61,281 bases of DNA, from the NCBI GenBank assembly GCA_002709075.1, contig PAPV01000004.1:316822-378102 (forward strand), in the 5' to 3' direction. Both the position numbers and the translations under genes were made by a program. The stretch comes from Rhodospirillaceae bacterium (GTDB taxonomy: Bacteria > Pseudomonadota > Alphaproteobacteria > MPNO01 > UBA2964). Positions 7,780-15,954 of this stretch are shown here, in pieces. How positions within the stretch are numbered: position 1 is the stretch's first letter; each line of letters begins with the position of its first letter. The notes below the pieces were generated by a model. That model was not told the DNA's origin. It saw only the letters and a list, made by a program, of their open reading frames with translations, and did not search any database.

Positions 7780-8592
7780 ATGCATCAGCTTAGAGCCGTC
7801 ACACCTTTGTCAATTCTGGCTAAGAAATTAGACTGTCTGGCAATCGATTGCGAGAGGGGTAATTTTGATGTGCAATTCAGAAATGAACTTGAAACCTGTC
7901 GTAATTTGGCGTCTGGCCTCGATCCCTATCTGGAAATGTTGTCGACACCAGAAGATCCATGTTTAAAACGCTTGTCTGTGGAAACAAAGAAATTTGATTG
8001 GAGTGACAGTGATGACCCTGCCCTTGTTAGAGGTTTGGAGGCAGAGATGTTATCAGGTCATGTTGAGGGGCAATTTTTAAAAATGTTGGTTGAAGTGTCA
8101 GGAGCTAAAAAAATTCTAGAGGTAGGGGTTTTCTCAGGATATTCAGCTGTTGCCATGGCAAAAGGTCTGCCCGAAGACGGTAAAATAGTGGCTTGCGAAT
8201 TGGATGCGCGCGCAGCTCGGTTTGCAAAGGAACAATTTCTTAAAAATGCCCTGGATAATAAAGTTGATTTGCGGGTTGGTCCTGCTATCAAAACCCTCCG
8301 GGAACTCGCTGAACACGGAATGAAATTTGATTTAATGTTCGTTGATGCGGATAAACAGAATTATGAAAATTATGTAAAATTAGCATTAGATGAGAATCTA
8401 CTCTCCATTGGAGGTATTTTTGTAATTGATAATACTCTTTTGCAGGGTGAAGTATATTTAGAAGAAGGCGAAAAAAGTACGCCGGGCAAAGCCATATCCT
8501 CTTTTAATAAATATCTTGCTAGAGAAAATCGAGTAGAACAAGTAATAATTCCACTTCGAGATGGTGTAACATTTGCTAAGCGAACCACTTGA
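7780..8592 (+). CDS. mysB: Mycosporine O-methyltransferase
   Basis: Predicted SAM-dependent methylation of demethyl-4-deoxygadusol to 4-deoxygadusol. The 270-residue protein is a class I, metal-dependent (CCoAOMT-like) methyltransferase: LASGLDPYLE and EMLSGHVEGQFLKM near the N-terminus match cyanobacterial MysB, the SAM loop is ILEVGVFSGYSAVAMA (112-127), and metal ligands fit D189/D191 (VDADKQNY) and D217-N218 (VIDNTLLQGEVY). The ATG at 7780 with an upstream AAGG is chosen; the frame is open to 7693, but that stretch overlaps mysA and is not family-like. Its 3' end overlaps mysC by 20 nt. Similarity to MysB extends along the whole length. Confidence 0.88.
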   Translation: MHQLRAVTPLSILAKKLDCLAIDCERGNFDVQFRNELETCRNLASGLDPYLEMLSTPEDPCLKRLSVETKKFDWSDSDDPALVRGLEAEMLSGHVEGQFLKMLVEVSGAKKILEVGVFSGYSAVAMAKGLPEDGKIVACELDARAARFAKEQFLKNALDNKVDLRVGPAIKTLRELAEHGMKFDLMFVDADKQNYENYVKLALDENLLSIGGIFVIDNTLLQGEVYLEEGEKSTPGKAISSFNKYLARENRVEQVIIPLRDGVTFAKRTT

Positions 8593-9961
8593 TATAAATA
8601 GACCTGCAGTGGATATTCAATCAAAACCTATCAAATTAAAATCGCAGGGTAGGATAACGAGTGTTTTTGTGATTATTTTGTTAGCCAGCGCTTTGCCATT
8701 AAGTTTATTAATTATGGCTATAGTTTTTTTAAAATCTCAACTTATAAAAAGAGTAGAGAGGAAAACAATAAGAAGCGAAAGAATTCTTTTATCTGGTGGC
8801 AAGATGACCAAAGCACTTCAACTCGCTCGTTTATTCTCGCGCGCTGGACACACTGTGATACTAGCAGAAACTGAAAAAAATAGTGCTTCAGGACATGCGT
8901 ATTCTAATTGCGTAAAAAAGTTTTATAGTCTTCCATCTAAGGAGCAGGGTTTCGACGCTTATTGTGATAAAATGGAAGAGATAATTAGTGCCGAGTCGAT
9001 AGATATATTTGTACCTGTCGCCAGTCCAACATCCGTGTTTCAGGATGCGAAATTAAAAACAATGACAAAATCGGATTGCACCTTCTTCTGCTTTGACGAA
9101 AAAAATCTAGACATTCTAGATAATAAATACGCAGTTTGTAAAACGGCTAGTAAAATCGGCCTGTCAGCCCCTGAGGTGCATTATATTTGTGATCGCACTG
9201 AACTCTGTAATCCAGATTTATATTCTAAAGAAAAAAAATACATTCTCAAATGTTTGTCATACGATCCTGTTGGACGATTAAATCGTCCCCTTTTGCCATT
9301 CGCCGGCCAAAGTAAGTATTTTGAAGAACTTACTATTTCGAAAGAACGCCCCTGGATTTTGCAAGAGTTTATCGAGGGTAGGGAATATTGTACCCATTCT
9401 ACGGTGCAGAATGGAAAAGTTTTGCTTCATTGTTGCTGTTACTCATCAGATTTTCAGTTGCGCTACCATCATGTTGACCACCCCCCCATTTTCGAATGGG
9501 TTGTTTCTTTTGTCCGAGAACTAAATCTGACTGGGCAGATCTCTTTTGATTTTATTGAGAATGAGGCGGGCGTCATTTTTCCTATTGAGTGCAATCCACG
9601 AACTCATTCCGCAATTACATGTTTTTACAATTTTCCTAGAGCTGTTGAGGCCTTTCTACCAACACAACTTTTAACCGATGAAAAGGTTATCATGCCTCGG
9701 TCTAATGCCAAAGAAACTTATTGGCTATATTATGAATTATGGAAATTATTCACTTCGAAATCTTTGAGCAAGATATTAAGTCAGGTGCAACTTTTTCTGA
9801 GGGGAAAGGAAGCTATTTTAGATGAGAAAGATCTTCTTCCATTTTTAATGGTATATCACTGGCAAATTCCAGCGCTATTAATGAAAGCAGTATGGGCTGG
9901 AAAACCATGGGTTCGTATAGATTTTAATATTGGAAAATTAGTAGAAGCAGGGGGTGATTGA
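8573..9961 (+). CDS. mysC: ATP-grasp mycosporine-glycine synthase
   Basis: Predicted to activate 4-deoxygadusol with ATP and join glycine, giving mycosporine-glycine. The 462-residue length equals cyanobacterial MysC (about 458). A hydrophobic N-terminal segment (residues 29-54) is kept as in MysC, suggesting membrane association. Then come LLSGGKMTKALQLAR (GG at 75-76), the ATP-grasp segments KYILKCLSYDPVGRLN, WILQEFIEGREYCTHSTV and LTGQISFDFIENE, and ECNPRTHSAIT (E339, N341) for Mg-ATP. The C-terminus VRIDFNIGKLVEAGGD is near-identical to the family end. The start is a TTG at 8573 inside mysB (GTG at 8609 possible); the first ATG would remove most of the N-terminal hydrophobic segment. The stop overlaps mysD by 4 nt (TTGA). 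Confidence 0.9.
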   Translation: MLSEPLDINRPAVDIQSKPIKLKSQGRITSVFVIILLASALPLSLLIMAIVFLKSQLIKRVERKTIRSERILLSGGKMTKALQLARLFSRAGHTVILAETEKNSASGHAYSNCVKKFYSLPSKEQGFDAYCDKMEEIISAESIDIFVPVASPTSVFQDAKLKTMTKSDCTFFCFDEKNLDILDNKYAVCKTASKIGLSAPEVHYICDRTELCNPDLYSKEKKYILKCLSYDPVGRLNRPLLPFAGQSKYFEELTISKERPWILQEFIEGREYCTHSTVQNGKVLLHCCCYSSDFQLRYHHVDHPPIFEWVVSFVRELNLTGQISFDFIENEAGVIFPIECNPRTHSAITCFYNFPRAVEAFLPTQLLTDEKVIMPRSNAKETYWLYYELWKLFTSKSLSKILSQVQLFLRGKEAILDEKDLLPFLMVYHWQIPALLMKAVWAGKPWVRIDFNIGKLVEAGGD

Positions 9962-10977
9962 AGTTGGCTGGTTACAGCAAGCATGTATATCATCTTTGCG
10001 GATCACCCACATCGCAGTTTTTTTTTGATTTATCTATGATTTATGCGAGCAATATACTTTTACCTAGTGGATGGAAACAAACCTTTATTGTAGTTTACCC
10101 AAATGGTATGTGGCGAACTGGCAGATCACTTCAATCGTTAGAAGAACCAAGAGCCGCTCAATTGTGTCTCAGTGATGTTTCTACCAACTCGCTTTTAGTC
10201 CCTCATATGTTTTGTCGAGCCGGAATGTCATTTTACCGATCCCTTTTCGAAGAAATCTTAGGGTTGAGACTTGTTGGCTCTAAAGGAAACATATTAAGTT
10301 TAACCGCGGATAAAGCTCGAACGAGAGCACTGGTTGAAGGCAGTGGTATCAAGGTTGCAAAGGGCGAGCTATTAGCAGCCGGTAAAAATACATCAATTCC
10401 CCTACCATGTATCGTGAAACCAAACAATGCAGATAACTCGGAGGGCCTTTCATTAGTAAAGGTTGAAACCCAATTGAATGAGGCAATTGAATCTGCCCGA
10501 AAAGTCGACCCAAGTGTACTAGTTGAGGAATTTATTCCCGGCAGAGAAATACGGGTTGCCATTCTTGAATTAGATGGAAAATTATATATGCCGCCGATCA
10601 TAGAATACTCGGTTTCTCCCAAATATCCCATCCGTAAAATAGTAGACAAGCTTGATGTAGACGGTCTTGGTACACCAAAGTCTCAATCGACCAAGTCCTC
10701 AATAGCCATGTTATGTCCAGCGAAATTAGATAAAAAACTTCATGCAACGGTGGAACAAACAGCCAAACGGGCTCATAAAATTATAGGGGCTCGGCATTTT
10801 TCCCTTTTTGATTTTCGTATTGACGCCCGTTCTAACCACCCAGTTTTTTTAGAGGCAGGTTTGTATTGGTCTTTCAGTTCAGCAAGTATGATTACAAAAA
10901 TGCTTGTGACGACAGAGAGACCAGTGGTAGATATTGTGGATAAAATCTGGACCCAAGCTTTATTTGAAGATCCTTAA
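9958..10977 (+). CDS. mysD: D-Ala-D-Ala ligase-like ATP-grasp enzyme, amino acid-mycosporine-glycine ligase
   Basis: Predicted to condense mycosporine-glycine with a second amino acid (serine gives shinorine, threonine porphyra-334). The 339-residue protein has the MysD pattern: HLCGSPTSQFFFDLS near the N-terminus, MFCRAGMSFYRSLFE, KPNNADNSEG (K154), VEEFIPGREIRVAI (about 189-202), RHFSLFDFRID and the closing EAGLYWSF motif (E299). The start is TTG at 9958, overlapping the mysC stop; a TTG at 9964 is equally good. The first ATG (codon 27) would cut into the first conserved strand. Tight overlap implies translational coupling. Which amino acid is used cannot be read from the sequence. Confidence 0.85.
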   Translation: MKLAGYSKHVYHLCGSPTSQFFFDLSMIYASNILLPSGWKQTFIVVYPNGMWRTGRSLQSLEEPRAAQLCLSDVSTNSLLVPHMFCRAGMSFYRSLFEEILGLRLVGSKGNILSLTADKARTRALVEGSGIKVAKGELLAAGKNTSIPLPCIVKPNNADNSEGLSLVKVETQLNEAIESARKVDPSVLVEEFIPGREIRVAILELDGKLYMPPIIEYSVSPKYPIRKIVDKLDVDGLGTPKSQSTKSSIAMLCPAKLDKKLHATVEQTAKRAHKIIGARHFSLFDFRIDARSNHPVFLEAGLYWSFSSASMITKMLVTTERPVVDIVDKIWTQALFEDP

Positions 10978-11041
10978 ATAAATCTTGAGAAATACAAACA
11001 TCGTTGGAACTATAACATATTAATCATGACACCCATTTTAG

Positions 11042-11767
11042 ATGCAGGAGATTAATTTGACCCTAAAAAGCAAGAAACCTGATGGAAACCATGAAATCAA
11101 GGGCGTATCGGCACTATTCTTAGGTTCAATTGGCACAATAGCAGAAACGTCAGTGCTCCAGCTAGAGGCATTCAATAGAGCGTTTGTGAATTTTAATATC
11201 GGTTGGCGTTGGTCTGAAGAAGAATATACACAGATGTTAAAACAGGCTGGGGGTAGACGAAGGATAAAAGATTATGCTGCAAAAAAAAATCTTGTGCTTT
11301 CAGAGGCGGAAATTATAGAAATTCATCAGTGTAAGACGGATATATTTTCTGAATTACTTGTCACAAGAGAGATCAAGGCAAGGGAAGGCGTCCCGGAGAT
11401 AATAAAAAACTGCGCCGAAAAAAATATCAAGCTTGGCTGGGTCACCACTACTTCGGATCAAAATGTTAAAGCGATTAAGGACGCTACGAGCAATCAAATT
11501 GACTTTTCACTCTTCTCAACAATCATCACCGAGGATGATGTAAAAAATCCCAAACCTGCACCTGATAGTTATTTAAAGGCACTTCAAAAATTAGGTATCG
11601 ACGCTGGTGAAGCGGTTGCTGTCGAGGATAGTAATAGTGGGGTTTCTTCAGCTAAATCTGCGTCAGTCATATGTATTGCAGTGCCAGGTGAGTATGGATA
11701 TCTTCAAGATTTTACTTATGCAGACATCAGTCTTTCTGATTTGCACTGTTTAACTCTATCACATTGA
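11042..11767 (+). CDS. CbbY-like HAD protein without the catalytic aspartates
   Basis: A 241-residue HAD protein of the CbbY type: QLEAFNRAFVNFNIGWRW, a GWVTTTSDQN motif II, NPKPAPDSYLKAL with the motif III Lys, and AVEDSNSGVSSAKSA as motif IV. Motif I, normally DxDGT with the nucleophilic Asp, reads ALFLGSIGT (24-32): both aspartates are gone and one residue is added. A normal phosphoaspartate mechanism is therefore impossible, although the rest of the fold is intact. It starts 65 nt after mysD on the same strand and may be co-transcribed. It could be a non-catalytic partner, a binder of a sugar phosphate, or an enzyme with another mechanism. I have a vague, unverified memory of GSIGT-type HAD relatives elsewhere. 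Confidence 0.75.
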   Translation: MQEINLTLKSKKPDGNHEIKGVSALFLGSIGTIAETSVLQLEAFNRAFVNFNIGWRWSEEEYTQMLKQAGGRRRIKDYAAKKNLVLSEAEIIEIHQCKTDIFSELLVTREIKAREGVPEIIKNCAEKNIKLGWVTTTSDQNVKAIKDATSNQIDFSLFSTIITEDDVKNPKPAPDSYLKALQKLGIDAGEAVAVEDSNSGVSSAKSASVICIAVPGEYGYLQDFTYADISLSDLHCLTLSH

Positions 11768-11873
11768 ACTGATAGAGAGGGATAAGTACTCTTTTTATTC
11801 AAAAGTATTTAGAATATTTATTTAATAAATTGCATTGTTACTATCCAGAGTCTTCTAAGTTCAGGAGTAAACT

Positions 11874-12416
11874 ATGAAAATAAAAAACATTTCTCTTAAA
11901 GTATCGTTTGAAACTATTTCAAATCAATTTGGAAAATGGGTACCCTTTATTGCAGAAAAAGAGTTTTTTCTTAAAAAATTGGTGGTTTTAATTTCGCTGT
12001 TTTTATCAGGGATTGTCGCTGTACCTTCAGCGGCTAACGCTGGCAAATATGATTTTAGGATTAAGATTATTAATAACACAACTGCTGATTTGGAAATCCA
12101 GATGATTAAATACACCGGATACACCCTTAATCCGCTCTATATAGACGTTGAAGCTTTAATTGCTGCGGTAAATAAAGGATCTTCCCAGACAGCCCCTAAA
12201 ATATCCGTGGGTGAAAGTCTTCTTTATGATCCCCCTGATGACTCTAGGCGAAAACGCAAGCGCCGTTTTGAATTGTTATACAGGTGTACGGCAAAACATT
12301 CGTCGACTGAAAACATGAGACAATACTTCCCTAGGAATAAAAAGTGGTACAAGCGCGCTCATGCTGTAAACAACAACAATCGGTATATTTTGAAAGTTAA
12401 AAACAGTGATTGTTGA
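11874..12416 (+). CDS. Hypothetical exported protein
   Basis: 180 residues, start supported by CAGGAGT 7 nt upstream. An unusually long polar N-region (about 30 residues) precedes a hydrophobic stretch (KKLVVLISLFLSGIVAVP) and a likely signal peptidase site ANA-GK near residue 56. The mature ~125 residues contain KIINNTTADLEIQMIKYTGY, a very basic SRRKRKRRFE patch, and two cysteines (one near the end). The INNTTADLEIQ start looks like a beta-sandwich, but no family is recognised. A strong hairpin follows at 12506. Confidence 0.6.
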   Translation: MKIKNISLKVSFETISNQFGKWVPFIAEKEFFLKKLVVLISLFLSGIVAVPSAANAGKYDFRIKIINNTTADLEIQMIKYTGYTLNPLYIDVEALIAAVNKGSSQTAPKISVGESLLYDPPDDSRRKRKRRFELLYRCTAKHSSTENMRQYFPRNKKWYKRAHAVNNNNRYILKVKNSDC

Positions 12417-12505
12417 AAATAAAGCAATCAAAGTTCTTTTTGAGGAATTGATTGGTGACTTGGCTCCCTTGTAACTTTATTATTCAAAATGCCGACATTC
12501 CTAAT

Positions 12506-12527
12506 CGCCGCGGCTTTTGCCGTGGCG
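12506..12527. terminator. Strong GC stem-loop between convergent genes
   Basis: CGCCGCGGC pairs with GCCGTGGCG (one G-U) around a TTTT loop, followed by a T-rich tract. It lies between the rightward gene ending 12416 and the leftward gene ending 12582, and may end both. Confidence 0.55.
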
Positions 12528-12581
12528 GTTATGTTTGTTCTTTTTAATATATTTGGCTTTCTTAACCTCTCACCTCGCTCT

Positions 12582-12869
12582 TTATTTCATCCACGGTGGA
12601 TCGGATTCATTGTCTCGAAGTGTCCGTACCTCGCTTTTAACAGCCCAATTGTTTGGTTTTAAACTCGAATTAGCCTTTTTACGAAGACGCTCACCAGCTT
12701 CGGGACTTTTTGATATGCCCATAGGATGAAGTGTTATTTTTTTATTTTTAACCTCACCTTTTGTAAGTGTTATGATGGAAGAAGACAATTCACTTGGCTT
12801 TGTTTGACTGTTTAAGAGTCCATTTGCTCCTACCATTGTGATAAGAGCGGTAAAAAGAAGTATATACAT
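12582..12869 (-). CDS. Small putative exported protein
   Basis: 95 codons on the minus strand. The first 17 residues (MYILLFTALITMVGANG) look like a short signal peptide, preceded by AGAGAGAAA as a weak ribosome binding site. The mature part is basic (KGEVKNKKITLHP, ERLRKKAN) and unrecognised. The overlapping plus-strand frame at 12517-12729 looks less protein-like. Reality is uncertain. Confidence 0.4.
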   Translation of the reverse strand: MYILLFTALITMVGANGLLNSQTKPSELSSSIITLTKGEVKNKKITLHPMGISKSPEAGERLRKKANSSLKPNNWAVKSEVRTLRDNESDPPWMK

Positions 12870-13241
12870 TAGTTTTCTCTCTTTCTGATTTGAAAAAACG
12901 TTGATTTACTCTGCGGACTGGAATTTGATGATAAAAAATTGGAAAAATTTTTTTAGTCTGTAGCTTCAAGAAGCTATTTGTACAAATTTGACAAAGGAGT
13001 CGTTAAAAAATTCCATATTGCACCGTTAATGTTTAATTGTGACGATCTTTAATAGAGATATAAAAGTGGCGAGTTTATGAAAATATTTTGATAACTTTAT
13101 GGTCGTGCCGGGCAATTAACTATTGAATTAATGCGGAATTGTTGTGTGGAGTTCGTAAACAAGGGGTGCGGAGTTTAAAGGCTTAATATATCTTGCAAAG
13201 AAATAGTTTTACTTGATTGCTGTAAGGTGAAAAGGTTTAAA
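12870..13241. other. Intergenic region with adjacent palindromes
   Basis: No gene seen. TAGCTT-CAAG-AAGCTA (12961-12976) is followed at once by ATTTGTACAAAT (12976-12987), a perfect palindrome. TTGACA begins at 12988, so the palindromes touch a possible -35 element for a rightward transcript to the membrane gene at 13242; a convincing -10 at correct spacing was not found. Confidence 0.3.
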
Positions 13242-13505
13242 ATGTCTAAAAATCAAACTGCTCAAACTTTAGTAATTGAACGCGAGACAAGATTTGGCCT
13301 ATGGGGAGTGATAATTGGTTTTGTTGGTATTTTCGCACTTTCTTTTATTCTATCTCCCCTTGCCTTCATTTTAGGCCTCGTGGGTATCTTCAAAGGACAA
13401 ATTTTTACTGGATTAATTGCAATTATATTTTCAATTCTCGGCATATTGACTTCTGTTGTCATTATGGGTTTGATCGGTCTAAGTACAATTGCACTGATGC
13501 CATAG
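13242..13505 (+). CDS. Small two-helix membrane protein (DUF4190-like)
   Basis: 87 residues from the ATG at 13242 (five codons inside the longest frame; AAAAGG lies upstream). After a polar N-terminus there are two long hydrophobic segments, about residues 20-45 and 55-85, rich in Gly/Ile/Leu with the pattern SPLAFILGLVGIFKGQIFTGLIAIIFSILGIL. This repeats the layout of DUF4190-type proteins, but the match is by pattern only. No neighbours suggest a job. Confidence 0.55.
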   Translation: MSKNQTAQTLVIERETRFGLWGVIIGFVGIFALSFILSPLAFILGLVGIFKGQIFTGLIAIIFSILGILTSVVIMGLIGLSTIALMP

Positions 13506-13659
13506 TATGATCGCGAATTATAAACTTTATATGATTTATTACCTGTCTTTCCTCTTGGGACTATATGCATTATTGTAGAATATCAGTCGCGCATAGATCA
13601 AAACATGCTTCTCCAGAATTCATGAATTATTATTTTCTTTACGTAACCGTCTGTGTTTC

Positions 13660-14619
13660 ATGCAAAAAATAAAAGTATTTTTAACTGTTTTGTTTTTAGT
13701 AATTTTGAGCATTCCAACGAAATCCTATTGTGCAGACGACAGAATGTATAACGGCCTTCTAATCGACGCAATGGCTCAAATTGATGAAACGGTAGACTCT
13801 TCAATTGCCATCCAGAGAGTCAAGCGTGCTGGTATATCAAAGATTGCATTGTTCGCGAGAAGTCGACGATATCTCTCTGAAAATGAGCAGGCGGTTATAT
13901 CTATAAAAAAGAATAACCCAAATTTGATAATACTTGGTTCACCGAAATATTTCCTCTTGAGAAACGACTTAGAAAAAGAATACATCTCACATACCTTAAA
14001 AAATATTACAAAGCATAATTATCAATTTATTGGTGAGATTCTGTATTCCCATGCTGATAAAAGCCATGGTGAACAAACAAGAACTGGAGAGAGATATGTT
14101 GACCCTCTTGCTTACGGAACGAATGCATTCTTAAACAGTTTATTAAAATATGCTATCCCGATCATGACACATTGGGAAGTCTATGCGTGGGAGAGAGATT
14201 GGCCACGATTTAAAAAACTTTATTTTAAAAATCGTGATCAGAAATTTTTAATACCGCACATGGCATTTGCGAAACCTAGTCAGGTAGAGGAAATTTTATC
14301 TTGCAGTCCCAATGTCTTCATGACTATTTCCAAAAAGGAGAAAGATAAAAGAGCTTATTCCGATAGGGGTAAAGCTCAAAAACTAGGTTCTGGCTTTATT
14401 AGAAAGAACGGGGTATTGCGGAACAAATGGCGTTTTATACTCGAGAAATACCAGGACCGGTTGTTATTTGCGACTGATGCCCATAAGCGTTGGCGATGGC
14501 AGAAATATGAAAAGGTAGTGAAGCGTCACCGAAAAATACTAGGTCAACTTAAAGTTTCCATTGCAAAAAAAATAGCCTACAAAAATGCAGAGAAATTATA
14601 TGGTGTTACTGCAAATTGA
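13660..14619 (+). CDS. Exported amidohydrolase-fold protein with altered metal motif
   Basis: 319 residues with a signal peptide (KVFLTVLFLVILSIPT; cleavage near residue 25, SYCA-DD). The body follows the amidohydrolase TIM-barrel pattern: LLIDAMAQID near 34-42, IGEIL, IMTHWEV, FLIPHMAFAKP, FATDAH. The usual first motif DxHxH is D36-A-M38-A-Q40, so two metal histidines are replaced, while later His and Asp positions remain. The C-terminus IAYKNAEKLYG matches that of the lipoprotein at 1295. Activity is questionable; it may be a degenerate or repurposed relative. The ATG at 13660 has no clear Shine-Dalgarno. Confidence 0.6.
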   Translation: MQKIKVFLTVLFLVILSIPTKSYCADDRMYNGLLIDAMAQIDETVDSSIAIQRVKRAGISKIALFARSRRYLSENEQAVISIKKNNPNLIILGSPKYFLLRNDLEKEYISHTLKNITKHNYQFIGEILYSHADKSHGEQTRTGERYVDPLAYGTNAFLNSLLKYAIPIMTHWEVYAWERDWPRFKKLYFKNRDQKFLIPHMAFAKPSQVEEILSCSPNVFMTISKKEKDKRAYSDRGKAQKLGSGFIRKNGVLRNKWRFILEKYQDRLLFATDAHKRWRWQKYEKVVKRHRKILGQLKVSIAKKIAYKNAEKLYGVTAN

Positions 14620-14713
14620 TCCATAGAATAATAATTTTAACTTAAACATCAGCCATGAAATTTTACAGATATGGTAATCTTGGTGTCATCATACATTAGG
14701 ATAGATTTTTTTC

Positions 14714-14830
14714 ATGGGCCGTGAGGATGTAAAAATCCTACATTCAATAAATACACTCTTTTTATGTGTTAGAAACTCTAATCTTCTAGATCTTATTATC
14801 GAGGAGGATGTAGTTGTAGTAAAGGATTAG
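14714..14830 (+). CDS. Possible 38-aa protein in an intergenic region
   Basis: The 14620-14991 gap has no large gene. Within it ATG at 14714 opens 38 codons with an ordinary soluble-looking composition (MGREDVKILHSINTLF..., ending VVVVKD). The only upstream SD-like element, AGGA at about 14699, is rather far away. Nothing else was recognised in the gap. Confidence 0.22.
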   Translation: MGREDVKILHSINTLFLCVRNSNLLDLIIEEDVVVVKD

Positions 14831-14991
14831 GATACTTTAACACCTAAAAATATTTTGTTATTAATGTTTTCATCATTGTTTTTTGCAAATAGGTTAATGA
14901 AAAAAAACTGTTAATCGAAGCGCACACCATAACAAAAATATGTAGGTGAAAAAATAATATAAAAGATTAACTTCTGCACACTAAATTATGC

Positions 14992-15450
14992 TCAGTGGCA
15001 ACCCTTTCCAAATATCATAAGCCTCCAGTAGTTATATGGTAAGGGAGTAAGAAAGCCAGCAATTAACATTGGCGGCACCACCCACCAAGTTAACACCGCT
15101 CCACCGGTAAATAAGAAATCAGTGATGTTCATGGCACTCTCCATTGCAATCATTGAAATAAAGGACATCCCGATAGCTGTTTGAAAAGCATTTTTCCAGC
15201 CCATCTGTCTGCGTAAAATTATTGTTTCCAATGAAATTGAGGTAATCAAACCATTAAATATAGCAAGAATCATTATCCAAAAGATCGGCCAATCAATTTC
15301 CATGAACTGAAAATACGCTATTGTCCCAAGGTCCCCTATAGAGCAACCCAAAAGACACCATAACGTATTCTTGGATGCAGCCATCCAAGTTACGCCGCAT
15401 GTCCAGTTAGTTTTCTTTTTGGTCTTTGTTAATGTCATAAAATATTTCAC
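14992..15450 (-). CDS. DUF4396 family membrane protein
   Basis: 152 residues matching the DUF4396 pattern: WMAASKNTLWCLLGCSIGDLGT, SISLETIILR, AFQTAIGMSFISMIAMESAMNITDF, and the closing AGFLTPLPYNYWRLMIFGKGCH with conserved Cys and His. There are about four membrane segments. The function of the family is unknown; conserved Cys, His, Asp and Glu in membrane segments suggest metal binding (inference). The ATG at 15438 (residue 5) is an alternative start. Confidence 0.75.
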   Translation of the reverse strand: MKYFMTLTKTKKKTNWTCGVTWMAASKNTLWCLLGCSIGDLGTIAYFQFMEIDWPIFWIMILAIFNGLITSISLETIILRRQMGWKNAFQTAIGMSFISMIAMESAMNITDFLFTGGAVLTWWVVPPMLIAGFLTPLPYNYWRLMIFGKGCH

Positions 15451-15503
15451 TTTCGTAATATGGATGGAGCCGATAGAGAGATCACTCCTATTTTTATATA
15501 CAG

Positions 15504-15791
15504 CTATCTATGTCTTAGTAATACAAAGATGTTTGATGCTCCTATAGCATGATTGTGGATAAGATATAATTTTAAAAATGGTAAGAGGGTGAAAGAAATT
15601 ATATCAGTTTTTCCACCCAATTGAGTGTCTTCACCAGCACAGAGAATTGAGTATTTTTCATGGTGAATAATATTTAGGTTGATACAAATTATCATGAAAC
15701 TAAAATATAATATTAGGACTAAGCTTGGGAAGATAAAGATAAATTTTATTGATATTAGAATATCAAAAATCAGAAGTAATGGGTTACTCAT
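15504..15791 (-). CDS. Doubtful 95-aa hydrophobic ORF
   Basis: An open minus-strand frame with a long hydrophobic N-terminal half (FDILISIKFIFIFPSLVLILYFSF) and no recognised family. In AT-rich DNA such frames arise by chance; no good ribosome binding site is apparent. It is listed because nothing else explains 15451-15850. Confidence 0.2.
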   Translation of the reverse strand: MSNPLLLIFDILISIKFIFIFPSLVLILYFSFMIICINLNIIHHEKYSILCAGEDTQLGGKTDIISFTLLPFLKLYLIHNHAIGASNIFVLLRHR

Positions 15792-15852
15792 ATATAGAAA
15801 ATTCCAAATAAGAATTTTAAAAAATTTGTAGAAACGAGCTAAATTATAAGCG

Positions 15853-15942
15853 GTGCAGTCTTATAAAAGATCTACACGTGCAATTGCGTCACAAGTTGGT
15901 GTGAGTCGGGGAACCGTGTCTAAATTTTTCAAGTTTGAGTAA
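15853..15942 (+). pseudogene. Helix-turn-helix remnant
   Basis: From a GTG at 15853, about 29 codons read VQSYKRSTRAIASQVGVSRG and TVSKFFKFE, then a stop. The core (RAIASQVGVSRGTVSKF) is a textbook helix-turn-helix like those of transposases or small regulators, but the frame ends right after it. It is most likely a fragment of a mobile-element or regulator gene. Confidence 0.4.
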
Positions 15943-15954
15943 GGAGGTAAGCAA

